Shown piece after piece: positions 9,420-20,100 of a stretch of DNA of 64,000 nt; positions within the stretch are counted from its first letter, which is position 1; every line of letters begins with the position of its first letter. Source of the DNA: Cellulomonas composti (GTDB lineage: Bacteria > Actinomycetota > Actinomycetes > Actinomycetales > Cellulomonadaceae). The stretch covers positions 124,001-188,000 of the forward strand of contig NZ_BJWG01000005.1 of assembly GCF_007990245.1 (NCBI RefSeq). The letters are read 5' to 3'. The notes under the pieces were generated by a model. The model was not told the DNA's origin and searched no databases. It saw only the letters and a list, made by a program, of their open reading frames with translations. The position numbers were made by a program, and so were the translations under genes.

Positions 9420-11474
9420 CTAGTCGTGCCGGCGGGCGAGCGCCGCTGCGATCTCGGGGTCGTCGAGCTGACGGAGCCACTCGACGAGGTCCGGGTACGT
9501 CGACGGGTTCTCGGCGAGGTGGACACGGAGCTCGGGGGCCTGCGCGGCGATCGTCGCCAGGTCGGCGAGCTCGGTACGCGGGTCCGCCGCCTGCTCGGCC
9601 GTCCAGCCGTGGGACGGCGTCGCCGGCGTCGGCTCGGTCACGGGTGCGTTCGATGCGACAGGGTGCTCGACGGCCTCGACGGTCTCGACGCTCGTGGCGT
9701 GCTCGTCGGAGGTCGCGGCGTCGTCGGGCGTACCGCTCTCGTCGCGGGTGCTGCTGTCGTCGGGAGTGCTGCTCTCGTCTGGCGTCGCGGCCTCGTCGGG
9801 AGTGCTGCTCTCGTCGGGCGTCGCGGTCTCGTCGGGCGTACCGGTCTCGTCGGGCGCGGTCGAGGCTGCGGACTCGTCGAGCGAGGGGTGCTCGTCGGAT
9901 GCGGGCGCGGCGCCACCGACGGCGTCCTCGTCGACCGCGAGGCTCTCGTCCGTGAGAGCCCCGGGATCGGTCGCAGTCGTCCCCACGAACGATGCCGGCG
10001 CCGAGGCCACGGGCACTGCGGCCACTGGCACTGCGGGCGCGGGCGCTGCGGGCGCGGCGGCCGGCTGCGGGCGCGGACCGCTGGCAGCGCGGCGTGCGAG
10101 CACGTCGAGCTGACGGATCTCGCGCGGGACGAGCAGCACGACGAGCACGAGCAGGGGCAGGCCGATCGAGATGAGCAGCTCGGGCAGCGACACCGACATG
10201 CGCTCCAGGTAGCCGTTCGGCAGGCCCCAGCGGCTGATACCCGCCGAGACGAGGCCCAGCACCGCCACGACGACGGTCACGACGAGCGCGAACGGCCGCC
10301 CGGCGACGGGTGCGATCCTCACCTGCGCCTGCGCGACCAGCGCGCCGACGGCGACGAACGCCAGCAGCACGAACTGGACGATCAGACCCATGTCGACCCC
10401 GGAACCGCCCTGGTCCACGGGCGCGACAGCGTTCGCCACGAGGCTGAGCAGCACCGACAACGCGCCGGCACCCGCGACGACCGCGATCGACACCCACGCG
10501 GCGGACGCGGTGCGGAACCACTGCGCGACCCGCGGCCGCACGGGCGTGAGGATCCCGGCGGTGGCGGCGCCGACCGCGAGCGCCCCCGCGGCCGGGAGCA
10601 GCACGACCGCCCCGTTGCCCAGCATCGTCGACAGCGAGGTGTGGACCAGGCCGGACGCGCGCCCGACGATCGCGTCGTGGGCGACGAGGTAGAGCACCGC
10701 GGTCGCGCCGACGGCGACGAGCACCCAACGCCAGGGCTGCGAGCGGCGCACGGTGGCCACGACCGGGACGATCGCGACGGCGCCGAGGAGCACCAGGCCC
10801 AGGAGCCAGTTCAGCACGCTCCACCACGAGCTCGGGAAGTCCCACAGGTCCCCGAGCCGGCGCACGAGGAAGACGAGGCCGACGAGCTGGAGCACGGCGG
10901 CGAGCGCGCCCAGGCTGATCAGCGCGATCCGCACGGCCCGGCCCAGCAGGGCGGCCGTCGCGGCGTCGGCCAGCTCGACCGCACGGGGGGCGACCGCGAG
11001 CGCGACACCCGCCAGCCCGATGCCGATGGCCGGTCCCAGCCCGCCACGCACGTCGCTCGGCGCGGTCAGCGTCGCGGTCGCGTCGAGCACCAGGTACACG
11101 GCCACGACCAGCACGTACGGCAGGTTGAGCAGCGCTCGCAGCACGATCGACCGCCGGTCGGACATGGCGGGGAACACCCCTGCGCGCACCAGGTAGAACG
11201 CGGCCAGGGACAGGATCGAGATCACCGTGACGACGACGACGTCGATCCGGTCGGTCGTCGCCTCGCCGAACCGCCAGCCCTGCGAGAAGGACAGGCACAG
11301 CAGCAGGAACGCGACGCCGTCGGTGATGAAGTCGCGGGCCGGGACGCCCGCGAACGGGTTGCCGCCGCCGGGCGCGTTCAGGCCGTACCAGCCGGCGTCG
11401 GTCGGTTCGCTGGCGGCAGACCCGTTGCCGGCCGGCGTCGCGCCGGTCGTCGAGCCCTGGTTCGGCGTGCTCAT
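9420..11474 (-). CDS. Multi-pass membrane protein with C-terminal LRV domain
   Basis: A 684-residue protein. Residues 1-50 are polar and Gly/Pro-rich; about ten hydrophobic segments fill residues 50-445. Residues about 450-610 are low-complexity, with repeated TPDESSTPDE-like units giving a strongly acidic linker. The last 60 residues (AADPRTELADLATIAAQAPE, later AENPSTYPDLVEWL) match variant leucine-rich repeat (LRV) domains found in many actinobacterial membrane proteins. The ATG at 11474 is chosen; upstream sequence in frame is arginine-rich and unlike a protein. Function unknown; the LRV tail probably mediates a cytoplasmic protein contact. Confidence 0.8.
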   Translation of the reverse strand: MSTPNQGSTTGATPAGNGSAASEPTDAGWYGLNAPGGGNPFAGVPARDFITDGVAFLLLCLSFSQGWRFGEATTDRIDVVVVTVISILSLAAFYLVRAGVFPAMSDRRSIVLRALLNLPYVLVVAVYLVLDATATLTAPSDVRGGLGPAIGIGLAGVALAVAPRAVELADAATAALLGRAVRIALISLGALAAVLQLVGLVFLVRRLGDLWDFPSSWWSVLNWLLGLVLLGAVAIVPVVATVRRSQPWRWVLVAVGATAVLYLVAHDAIVGRASGLVHTSLSTMLGNGAVVLLPAAGALAVGAATAGILTPVRPRVAQWFRTASAAWVSIAVVAGAGALSVLLSLVANAVAPVDQGGSGVDMGLIVQFVLLAFVAVGALVAQAQVRIAPVAGRPFALVVTVVVAVLGLVSAGISRWGLPNGYLERMSVSLPELLISIGLPLLVLVVLLVPREIRQLDVLARRAASGPRPQPAAAPAAPAPAVPVAAVPVASAPASFVGTTATDPGALTDESLAVDEDAVGGAAPASDEHPSLDESAASTAPDETGTPDETATPDESSTPDEAATPDESSTPDDSSTRDESGTPDDAATSDEHATSVETVEAVEHPVASNAPVTEPTPATPSHGWTAEQAADPRTELADLATIAAQAPELRVHLAENPSTYPDLVEWLRQLDDPEIAAALARRHD

Positions 11475-11607
11475 CGTCGTGACCCCTTCGTCGGCGCCCG
11501 GTCTCCGCCGGGACGCATCCGTGCGCGAGCGTAGTCCGGTCCGCCCACCAGGGCAGGGACCGACCGGCCGTCGAACCTCGCCGTCGGCTCGCTGCCGACG
11601 GCGGTCC

Positions 11608-12483
11608 TCAGCCGAGGTCGGCCACAGGGGCCACGGCCGGGTGCACCGCGTCACGCACCCAGGCCGCCAGGCTCGTCGTCGGCGGACGCAGGATCACGGT
11701 CTCGACCCCGAGCGCCCGGTACGTCGCCATCTCGTCGACGAACCCCGCGACGTCGCCCGTGAGCAGCTGCGCGCCGCCGTGCAGGACCGTGATCCGGACG
11801 GTCGCGAGGTCGCGACCGGCGTCGTCGCAGTGTCCGCGCAGCACGTCGATCTTGTGCGCGACCTCGTCGGGTGTGCTCGCGAACAGGTTGCACGCGTCCG
11901 CGTACTGCGCGACGAGCCGCAGCGTCTTGCGCTCGCCCGACCCGCCGACCATGATCTGCGGCCGCACGAGCGGCTGCGGCCGGCACAGCGTCTCCGCGAG
12001 CCGGTAGTGGCGTCCCTCGTACGGCCCGTCGTTCGTCGGGTCCCACATCTGACCGCAGATCTGCAGGGTCTCCTCGAGCCGCTCGAACCGCTCCGCGAGC
12101 GGCGGGTACGGCACGCCCAGCGCCAGGTGCTCGCGCTCGTACCAGGCCGCGCCGAGCCCGGCCACGGCGCGGCCCCCGGAGAGCACGTCGAGGGTCGCGA
12201 CGATCTTCGCGAGCAGCCCCGGGTACCGGTACGTCACGCCCGTGACCAGCACGCCGAGCTCGACGTTCTCCGTGACGCCGGCGAGGTAGCCGAGCGTCGT
12301 GTACGCCTCGAGCATCGGGTCGTCGGCGGGCAGGCCCGCCGGTTCCATCTGGAGATAGTGATCCATGACGGAGACCCAGGCGACGCCGGCCTCCTCGGCC
12401 GCCGCCGCGGTGTCGGCCAGCTCCGCGCGCAGCTGCGCCGCGGGGACGGAGTCGAACCGCATGAGATGCACCCCGAGTCGCAC
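11608..12483 (-). CDS. LLM-class F420-dependent oxidoreductase
   Basis: A 291-residue luciferase-like TIM-barrel flavin/F420 oxidoreductase. Seen: MRLGVHLMRFD at the start, the MDHY segment, LGVLVTGVTYRYPGLLAK, GRAVAGLGAAWYEREH and RPQIMVGGSGERKTLRLVAQ, the last being the cofactor-phosphate region of F420-type members. The physiological substrate is unknown. It follows rlmC on the minus strand by 42 bp and precedes the LRV membrane protein, so the three may be one transcript, but no common pathway is evident. Confidence 0.88.
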   Translation of the reverse strand: MRLGVHLMRFDSVPAAQLRAELADTAAAAEEAGVAWVSVMDHYLQMEPAGLPADDPMLEAYTTLGYLAGVTENVELGVLVTGVTYRYPGLLAKIVATLDVLSGGRAVAGLGAAWYEREHLALGVPYPPLAERFERLEETLQICGQMWDPTNDGPYEGRHYRLAETLCRPQPLVRPQIMVGGSGERKTLRLVAQYADACNLFASTPDEVAHKIDVLRGHCDDAGRDLATVRITVLHGGAQLLTGDVAGFVDEMATYRALGVETVILRPPTTSLAAWVRDAVHPAVAPVADLG

Positions 12484-12525
12484 GACCGCGCCCCTCTCGT
12501 CGTCGGGCTGGCGCCCTACGCGACG

Positions 12526-13653
12526 CTAGACCCGCTCGAGGAGCACGGCCACCTCGTAGTGCGTCGTCTGGGGGAACATGTCGAACACGCGCGCCTCGCG
12601 CACCGCGAGCGCGGGCATCGCGGCGAGGTCGGCGGCGAGCGAGACCGCGTTGCAGCTCGAGTACACGACGTGCGGCACGTCCGACGAGTCCAGCCACGCG
12701 GCCAGGTCCGCGCCGATCCCCCGGCGCGGTGGGTTCACCACGACGAGGTCGGGAGCCTCCGCGGGTGCGCTGGCCAGCGCCCACGTCGTCGCGTCGGCCG
12801 CGACGAACCGCGCGTCGGGGTGCCCGGTCGCGGCGGCGGTCGCGCGCGCCGAGGCCACCGCCTCCTCGCTCGTCTCGACCCCGACGACGTGCGCGGCACC
12901 CGCGTGCAGCGCGAACCCGCCGACCCCGCAGTACAGGTCCCAGAGCGTGCGCGCGCCGGTCGCGGCGACCCAGTCCCGCGCCTGCCCGTACAGCTCCGCC
13001 GTCACGGCGGTGTTCGTCTGGAAGAACGACCGCGGCCGCAGGTGCAGCGGCACGCCGGCCACGTCCATCGTCAGCGACTGCTGCTCGGTCAGCGCGATCT
13101 CGAGCGCACCCTCGAGCACCGCCTTGTGCTCCGGGAGGATGTTCGCGGCGACGACCCGCACCTGCGGCAGCTCGACGAGCAGGCTCGGCAGGTGCTTGCG
13201 GATGCGCGCGACCGGCTCCTGCGAGCGCAGCACGAACCGCACCATCAGCGCGCCGTCGGGCGCCTGCGTGACCAGCACGTGCTTGAGCTCGCCGCGCCGC
13301 GTCGGCACGTCGTAGGGCTCGATCGCGGCGCGCGTGACGAAGTCCGCGAGCGCCGGGAACGCCGCGCGCAGGTCGGCCGGGTAGAGCCCACAGCTGCGCA
13401 GGTCCACGCCGTGGCCGTCCGCGTCGAGGATGCCGAGCGTCGGCGCGTCGAGGCTGCCCCCGACGACCATCTTCGCCTTCGTGCGAAAGCCCTCCGGTGT
13501 GCTCGCGACGGTCGGCAGCCAGTGCGGGTCGTGCGCGGCGAGCAGGTCGCGGCAGTGCCGCTCCTTGGCGGCGAGCTGCTCGTCGTAGGGCTGCCCCATC
13601 CAGCCGCAGGAGCGGCACACCCCCGCGTCGAAGTACGAGCACCGCACATCCAC
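12526..13653 (-). CDS. rlmC: 23S rRNA (uracil-C5)-methyltransferase RlmC
   Basis: A 375-residue SAM-dependent RNA methyltransferase, the same length as E. coli RlmC (RumB). Cys residues at 5, 13 and 16 (RCSYFDAGVCRSCGW) and a later RSCGLYP form the 4Fe-4S site. SAM motif I is DLYCGVGGFALHAG, the NPPRRGIG loop follows, and the catalytic nucleophile lies in VVYSSCNAVSL. The target in E. coli is U747 of 23S rRNA. GTG at 13653 is the first usable start; GTG at 13647 is possible. The gene is divergent from recC with only 55 bp between the starts. Confidence 0.9.
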   Translation of the reverse strand: MDVRCSYFDAGVCRSCGWMGQPYDEQLAAKERHCRDLLAAHDPHWLPTVASTPEGFRTKAKMVVGGSLDAPTLGILDADGHGVDLRSCGLYPADLRAAFPALADFVTRAAIEPYDVPTRRGELKHVLVTQAPDGALMVRFVLRSQEPVARIRKHLPSLLVELPQVRVVAANILPEHKAVLEGALEIALTEQQSLTMDVAGVPLHLRPRSFFQTNTAVTAELYGQARDWVAATGARTLWDLYCGVGGFALHAGAAHVVGVETSEEAVASARATAAATGHPDARFVAADATTWALASAPAEAPDLVVVNPPRRGIGADLAAWLDSSDVPHVVYSSCNAVSLAADLAAMPALAVREARVFDMFPQTTHYEVAVLLERV

Positions 13654-13708
13654 AGGGTACGGGGGCGATCGGCCCCGGCTGTCGGTGCGGCTGGCTAGGG
13701 TGCGGTGC

Positions 13709-16700
13709 GTGGACGACGACGGGGCGCGCGAGCTGCGGGGGCGGCTGCACGTGCACGTCGCCGAGCGAGCCGATGCGCTGGTGGCGGCGCTCGGGGATGT
13801 GCTCGTCGTGCCGCCGGCGGACCCGTTCGAGCCGGACGTCGTGGCCGTACCGACACGCGGCGTCGAGCGCTGGGTCAGCCAACGCCTCGCGCACCGGTTG
13901 GGCGCCGCGGAGGGGGACGACGGCGTGTGCGCGAACGTCCGCTTCGACTCGCCCGCGCGGATCGTCGCGGGTGTGCTCGCCGCGGTCGCCGGGCACACGG
14001 ACCAGGACGACCCGTGGGGGCCCGAGCAGCTCGCGTGGCACATGCTCGACGCTCTCGACGAGCTCGGCGACGAGCCCTGGCTCGGCGCGGTCGCCCACCA
14101 CCTCGGCCACCCCGGCACCGCGCCGGAGCACCGCCTCGAGCTGCGGCGCGGACGGCGCATGCAGCTCGCGCAACGGGTCGCCACGTTGTTCGCGGCGTAC
14201 GACGCGCGGCGGCCCACACTCGCGCGCTCGTGGACGCACGGCGGGGACGACGACGGCGCGGGCTCCCCGCTGCCCGCCGACCTGCGCTGGCAGCCGCGTC
14301 TGTGGCGCGAGCTCGAGGCCCGGCTCGGGCCGCCCCCGGCGCTGCGGATCGACGACGCGACGACCCGGCTCGAGCAGGAGCCGGCGCTGGTCGACCTCCC
14401 CGCGCGACTGAGCGTGTTCGGGCCCACCGCGCTGCCCGACGCGCATCTGCGGGTCCTGGCCGCGCTCGCCGAGCGGCGCGAGGTGCATCTGTGGCTCCCC
14501 CAGCCGTCGCTCGCCGTCTGGCGCGCGGTCGCCCCGCTCGCCACCCCTGCACGCCGTCGTGAGGTGCCTTCACCCGCCCGGAACGCGCTGCTGCGCTCGA
14601 CCGCGAACGACGCGGTCGAGCTCGCCGCGCGCGTGGCCGCGTCGAACCCCTGCGTCCACGAGGTGGCGACGCCTGCCCCGGCGACGAGCGTGCTGGGCGC
14701 GCTGCAGGCGCGCCTGCGCGCGGACGTCGGCGACGACGACACCGTCCCGCGCCACGTCCCCGCGCCCGACGACCGGTCGGTCCAGGTGCATGCGTGCCAC
14801 GGTCGGACGCGCCAGGTGGAGGTGCTGCGGGACGTGGTCGTCGGGCTGCTCGCGCACGACCCGACTCTCGAGCCGCGGGACGTCGTGGTGATGTGCCCGG
14901 ACGTCGACGCGTTCGCGCCGCTGGTGCATGCGGTGTTCGGGCCCACGCCGGAGGTCGCGGGCCAGGCCGTCACGCCCGAGCACCCCGGCCGGACGCTGCG
15001 CGTACGGATCGCCGACCGCGCCCCGGCCCGTGCCAACCCAGTGCTCGCGGTCCTGGCCACCGTGCTCGAGCTCGCGAGCTCGCGCGTCACCGCGTCCGCG
15101 GTCGTCGACCTCGCGGGCACCGAACCGGTGCGGCGGCGGTTCTCGCTCGACGACGAGGCCCTGGACCGGTTCCGTGCGTGGACCCTCGAGGCCGGCGTGC
15201 ACTGGGGCGAGGACGAGCACCGCCGGGCGCGCTACCAGCTCGGCACCGTGCCGCAGGGCACCTGGTCAGCGGGTCTCGACCGCCTGCTGCTGGGGGTCGC
15301 GATGGCCGAGGAGGACCAGCGCTACGTCGGGGCGGTGCTGCCGGTCGACGACGTCGGCTCGTCCGACGTCGCGCTCGTCGGGCGCGTGGTCGAGCTGCTC
15401 GACCGACTCACGGCCGTCCTGGCGGCGCTCGCGGGCGAGCACGACGCGGGCTACTGGTTCGACACGCTCGAACGTGCGCTGGTGCTGCTCACGGACGTGG
15501 CCCCGGCCGACAGGTGGCAGGAGGGCGAGGCGGGCCGGGTGCTCGCCGACGCGCGTGCCGCCGCGGCCGGGCACGGTGCCGTGCTGCGGCTGCCCGACGT
15601 CGTCGCGCTCCTGCTCCCCCGGCTCGAGGGCCGCGCGACGCGGACCGGGTTCCGGACGGGCGCGCTCACCGTGTGCTCGCTCGCGCCGATGAGGGCGGTC
15701 CCGCACCGGGTCGTGGCGCTGCTCGGGATGGACGACGGCGCCTTTCCACGCGCAGGGCGGCGCGACGGCGACGACGTGCTGGCCCGCGACCCGCTCGTCG
15801 GCGAACGGGACCGGCGCCAGGAGGACCGCCAGCTGTTCCTGGACGCGGTGACGTCCGCGACCGAGCACCTCGTCGTGCTGCACTCGGGCGCCGACGAGCG
15901 GACGGGTGCCCACCGGCCGCCATGCGTCCCGGTGGGCGAGCTGCTCGACGCGCTCGACGACGCCGCCGAGCTGCCCGGCGGCGCGCGCGGCGCGCTCGTC
16001 GTCGAGCACCCGTTGCAGCCGGCCGACCCGCGGACGTTCGAGCCGGGCGCGCTCGGCCGGCCCGGACCGTTCGGCTTCGACGCGCTCGACCTCGCGGCGG
16101 CGCGGGCGGCGGGCGGCCCGCGCACACCCGCGGGACCCCTGGTGACGACCCCGCTGCCGCCGGCACCGACGGTCGAGGGCACCGACGTCGACGAGCTGGT
16201 CCGCGCGCTCCAGCACGCCCCACGCGCCTTCTTCGTCCAGCGGCTCGGCGCGCGCCTGCCGAGCGACTCGCCGCAGCTCGACGACCGGATGCCGCTCGAG
16301 CTCGACCCGCTGGCACGCTGGCAGGTCGGCGACCGGCTCGTACGGGCCTCGCTCGGCGGCGTCGACCTGGCCGCCGCCGCGGACGCCCAGCGCCGGCGGG
16401 GGCACCTGCCGCCGCGTGAGCTGGGCAGCGCGGAGATGGCGCGCATCCTCGACGGCGTCGTCCCGGTGCTCGAGTCGGCCCGCGCGTTCGTCACGGGCGC
16501 CGAGCGGACGCTCGACGCGCGCGTCCGGATCGCCGGCCGGGACCTGACCGGAACCGTCGACGGCGTGCACGACGGCCGGCTCGTGTCGACCACCTACTCG
16601 ACGCTCGCCCCCAAGCACCTGCTGCGCTCGTGGCTGCGGCTGCTGCTGCTGGCCGCGTCGGAGCCCGGGGACGCGCCGCGCGTGCGGTCGGCGATCACGA

Positions 16701-17134
16701 TCGGGCGCCAGAAGGGCGGCGCGAGCGTCTCCGTGCTGCGCGCACCCGACCCGGAGCACGCGCGGACGGTCCTCGCGGAGCTGCTCGCCGTGCACGGCGA
16801 GGCGATGCGCGAACCGATCCCGCTGCTGACCCGGACCAGCCACGCGTATGCGAGCCGACGCTGGCAGGGCGGATCGACGCGCGAGGCGCTCGCCGACGCA
16901 CGCAAGGAGCTCGGCACGCTCGACGCGGCCGAGAACGGCCGCGGCGGCTACGAGCGCGCCGACGCCTATCACACGCTCGCGTGGGGCGACGGCTTCGAGC
17001 TCGACGACCTGCTCGGCACGCCGACGCCGGCCGATGTGGCGGCGCGGCCGGACGAGCCCACGCGGTTCGGGGCGCTGGCCTCCCGCGTCTGGCGTGAGCT
17101 GCTGCTGCACGAGCGTTTCGAGGAGGCACCGTGA
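13709..17134 (+). CDS. recC: Exodeoxyribonuclease V gamma subunit RecC
   Basis: An 1141-residue RecC: the subunit that splits the DNA duplex and reads Chi in RecBCD. Seen: the N-terminal HVHVAERADALVAAL and VPTRGVERWVSQRLA motifs, an inactivated helicase core, and a degenerate C-terminal nuclease-like domain (about 850-1140). Length is close to the E. coli and mycobacterial proteins. GTG at 13709 is chosen; GTG at 13685 would add eight unconserved residues. The stop overlaps the recB start by four bases. Order recC-recB-recD is as in mycobacteria. Role: double-strand-break resection or degradation of foreign DNA. Confidence 0.92.
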   Translation: MDDDGARELRGRLHVHVAERADALVAALGDVLVVPPADPFEPDVVAVPTRGVERWVSQRLAHRLGAAEGDDGVCANVRFDSPARIVAGVLAAVAGHTDQDDPWGPEQLAWHMLDALDELGDEPWLGAVAHHLGHPGTAPEHRLELRRGRRMQLAQRVATLFAAYDARRPTLARSWTHGGDDDGAGSPLPADLRWQPRLWRELEARLGPPPALRIDDATTRLEQEPALVDLPARLSVFGPTALPDAHLRVLAALAERREVHLWLPQPSLAVWRAVAPLATPARRREVPSPARNALLRSTANDAVELAARVAASNPCVHEVATPAPATSVLGALQARLRADVGDDDTVPRHVPAPDDRSVQVHACHGRTRQVEVLRDVVVGLLAHDPTLEPRDVVVMCPDVDAFAPLVHAVFGPTPEVAGQAVTPEHPGRTLRVRIADRAPARANPVLAVLATVLELASSRVTASAVVDLAGTEPVRRRFSLDDEALDRFRAWTLEAGVHWGEDEHRRARYQLGTVPQGTWSAGLDRLLLGVAMAEEDQRYVGAVLPVDDVGSSDVALVGRVVELLDRLTAVLAALAGEHDAGYWFDTLERALVLLTDVAPADRWQEGEAGRVLADARAAAAGHGAVLRLPDVVALLLPRLEGRATRTGFRTGALTVCSLAPMRAVPHRVVALLGMDDGAFPRAGRRDGDDVLARDPLVGERDRRQEDRQLFLDAVTSATEHLVVLHSGADERTGAHRPPCVPVGELLDALDDAAELPGGARGALVVEHPLQPADPRTFEPGALGRPGPFGFDALDLAAARAAGGPRTPAGPLVTTPLPPAPTVEGTDVDELVRALQHAPRAFFVQRLGARLPSDSPQLDDRMPLELDPLARWQVGDRLVRASLGGVDLAAAADAQRRRGHLPPRELGSAEMARILDGVVPVLESARAFVTGAERTLDARVRIAGRDLTGTVDGVHDGRLVSTTYSTLAPKHLLRSWLRLLLLAASEPGDAPRVRSAITIGRQKGGASVSVLRAPDPEHARTVLAELLAVHGEAMREPIPLLTRTSHAYASRRWQGGSTREALADARKELGTLDAAENGRGGYERADAYHTLAWGDGFELDDLLGTPTPADVAARPDEPTRFGALASRVWRELLLHERFEEAP

Positions 17135-20100
17135 GCGGCGAGCCGCGCGACCTCGAGGTGTTCGACGTCCGGGCCCCGCTGCCCGGGGTCGAGACCGTGG
17201 TCCTCGAGGCGAGCGCCGGCACCGGCAAGACGTGGACGATCGCCTCGTTGGCGGTGCGCTACGTCGCGGAGCAGGACGTCCGTCTGCCCGAGCTCATGCT
17301 CGTGACCTTCGGCCGGATGGCGACCGGCGAGCTGCGGGACCGGGTCCGGGCCAGGCTGCTCGAGGTCGAGCGCGCGCTGCGGACCCCCGCGGCGCGCTCG
17401 TCGTCGGACGAGGTCGTGGCGCTACTCGCCGACGCGGCGCCCGGCGAGGTCGCGCTGCGCCGCGCGCGCCTGGCCCGCGCGCTCGCCGAGTTCGACGCTG
17501 CGACGATCACGACGACGCACGGCTTCTGCCAGCAGATGCTCGCGATGCTCGGCACCACGGCGGACGTCGACCACGGCGCGACGCTCCTGCCCGACGTGGC
17601 CGACCTCGAGGCGGAGGTCGTCGACGACCTGTACCTGCGCAAGTACGCCGCCGACCCTGCGCCGCTCGTGACCGTGCCTGACGCGCGCGAGCTGGCCCAC
17701 GCCGCGATGTCCGACCAGGAGGCGGTCCTCGAGCCGCACGCGGCCGAACCGGGGACGGCGGAGTTCCACCGGTTCCGCCTCGCCCAGGTCGCGCAGCAGG
17801 AGATGGTGCGCCGCAAGCGCGCCTCGGGCGTCGTCGACTACGACGACCTGCTCACGCTCGTGCGCGACGCGCTGCTCGACCCGGTCACCGGGGCCGCGGC
17901 GGTCGAGCGGGTGCGCTCGGCGTTCCGGGTCGTGATGGTCGACGAGTTCCAGGACACCGACCCGGTGCAGTGGCAGATCCTGCGCACCGCGTTCCACGGC
18001 CGGCGCACGCTCGTGCTGATCGGCGACCCGAAGCAGGCGATCTACGCCTTCCGCGGCGCCGACGTGGCGACCTACCTGCGCGCTGCGCGCGAGGGCCGGC
18101 GGCAGACGCTCGCGCACAACCACCGCGCGGACCCTCCGGTGCTGGCGGGGCTGCGACCGATCCTCGAGGGTGCGGCGCTCGGCCACCGCGACATCGTCGT
18201 GCGGCCGGTGCAGGCCCGCCGCGTCGGCCGGCGGCTCTCGGGCGGCCCGCCGGTGGTGCTGCGCCAGCTCACGCGCGCGGCGTTCGGCACGACGAAGGTG
18301 CCGCTGATCGGTCAGATCCGCACGCTGCTGTACGCCGACGTCGCGACGCAGGTCGTCGAGACGCTGCGCACGTGCCGGGTGGACGTCGACTCAGGCGCCG
18401 CTCCCACGAGCCGGCCGGTCGCACCGGGCGACATCGCGGTGCTGGTCCGCGTGAACCGCGACGCGCGCGAGGTGCAGAAGGCGCTGACGGCCGCGGGCGT
18501 GCCGGCGGTGATCTCGGGGCTCACGAGCGTGTTCGGCACGCGGGCCGCACAGCACTGGCTGACCCTGCTCTCGGCGCTCGCGCGCCCCGACGACGCGCGA
18601 CGGGCGGCCGGCGCGGCGCTGACCCCGTTCCTCGGCTGGACGCCCGACGAGCTCGGGCTCGCGGACGACGCCGCGCGGGACCGACTGACCGAACGCGTCC
18701 GCGCATGGGCGAGCACGCTCGCCGGCCACGGCGTCGCGGCGGTGCTCGAGGCTGCGGCGGCCACCGGGATGCGCGAGCGCGTCATGCGCACCGACGACGG
18801 CGAACGCGAGCTCACCGACCTGCGGCACGTCGGCGAGTCGCTGCACGCCGCGGCGGTGCGCGACGGGCTCGGCGCGAGCGCGCTGCTCGAGTGGCTGCGC
18901 GCACGCATCGACGAGTCGGCCCGCGACTACACCGAGGAACGCAGCCGCCGGCTGCAGACCGACGCCGCGGCCGTGCAGGTCATCACCGTGCACGCGAGCA
19001 AAGGCCTGCAGTTCCCGGTCACGATGGTGCCGTTCGCGTGGGACGCGTGGGTGCAGCCCAGCCCTCAGGTGCTGCACCTGCACCGCGACGACGTGCGCAC
19101 GCTCCACGTCGGAGGGCCCGGCAGCCCGGGTTACGGCGAGGACCTGGTCGCCCACCAGCAGGACGAGGCGGGCGAGCAGCTGCGGCTCGCGTACGTCGCG
19201 CTGACGCGCGCGCACAGTCAGGTGGTCGTGTGGTGGGCGCCGAGCCGCAACTCCGAGCGCAGCCCGCTCTCGCGGCTGCTGCTCGCGCAGCGGGACGCCG
19301 ACGGGACACCCGCCACCGAGGTGCCGGTCCCGGCCGACGAAGCCGTCACGGCGGCGTTCGCGGCCCTCGCCGCGCGGACCGACGGGGCGCTGGTGCACGA
19401 GGTCGTCGCCACCGCCCGGCCCGCGGCGCGGTGGTCGCCACCCGCGGCCCCCGTCCCGGCGCTGTCGCTCGCGCGGTGGGACCGCGGGCTCGACACCTCG
19501 TGGCGCCGCACGTCGTACACGGGTCTGACGTCGGGCGCGTACGACGCGCGGCACGTCGCGCCCGCGGCCGAGCCCGAGGCGTTCGGGGTGCAGGACGAGC
19601 CCGAGTCGGCGTCGCCGGCAGCGGCGCCGACGGCGGGGCCGGGCACGCCGGCGACGCCCGACGAGGTGGCCGAGCTGCGGACGCTGCTCTCGCCGATGGC
19701 CGACCTGCCCGCGGGGACGGCGTTCGGCACCCTGGTGCACCACGTGCTCGAGCACGTGGACACGCGAGCGAGCGACCTCGCGGCGGAGGTCGCGCTGCGC
19801 TGCGGCGAGGCGGATCGCGCCCGCGTGCTGCCCGTCGGTCCGCAGGAGCTCGCGGACGCGCTGCTCCCGTCGCTGCACACCCCGCTCGGCCGGCTCGCGG
19901 GCGGCCGCTCGCTTGCGGACGTCGCGCCGTCCGACCGGCTCGCGGAGCTGGAGTTCGAGCTCCCGCTCGCGGGCGGGGACGTCGGCGCACGCGCCGCCGC
20001 CCGCCTGCGCGACGTCGCCACCCTGCTGCGCGAGCACCTGCCCGACGACGACGCGTTCGCGTCCTACGCGGACCGGCTCGAGGACCCGGCGCTGTCCGCC

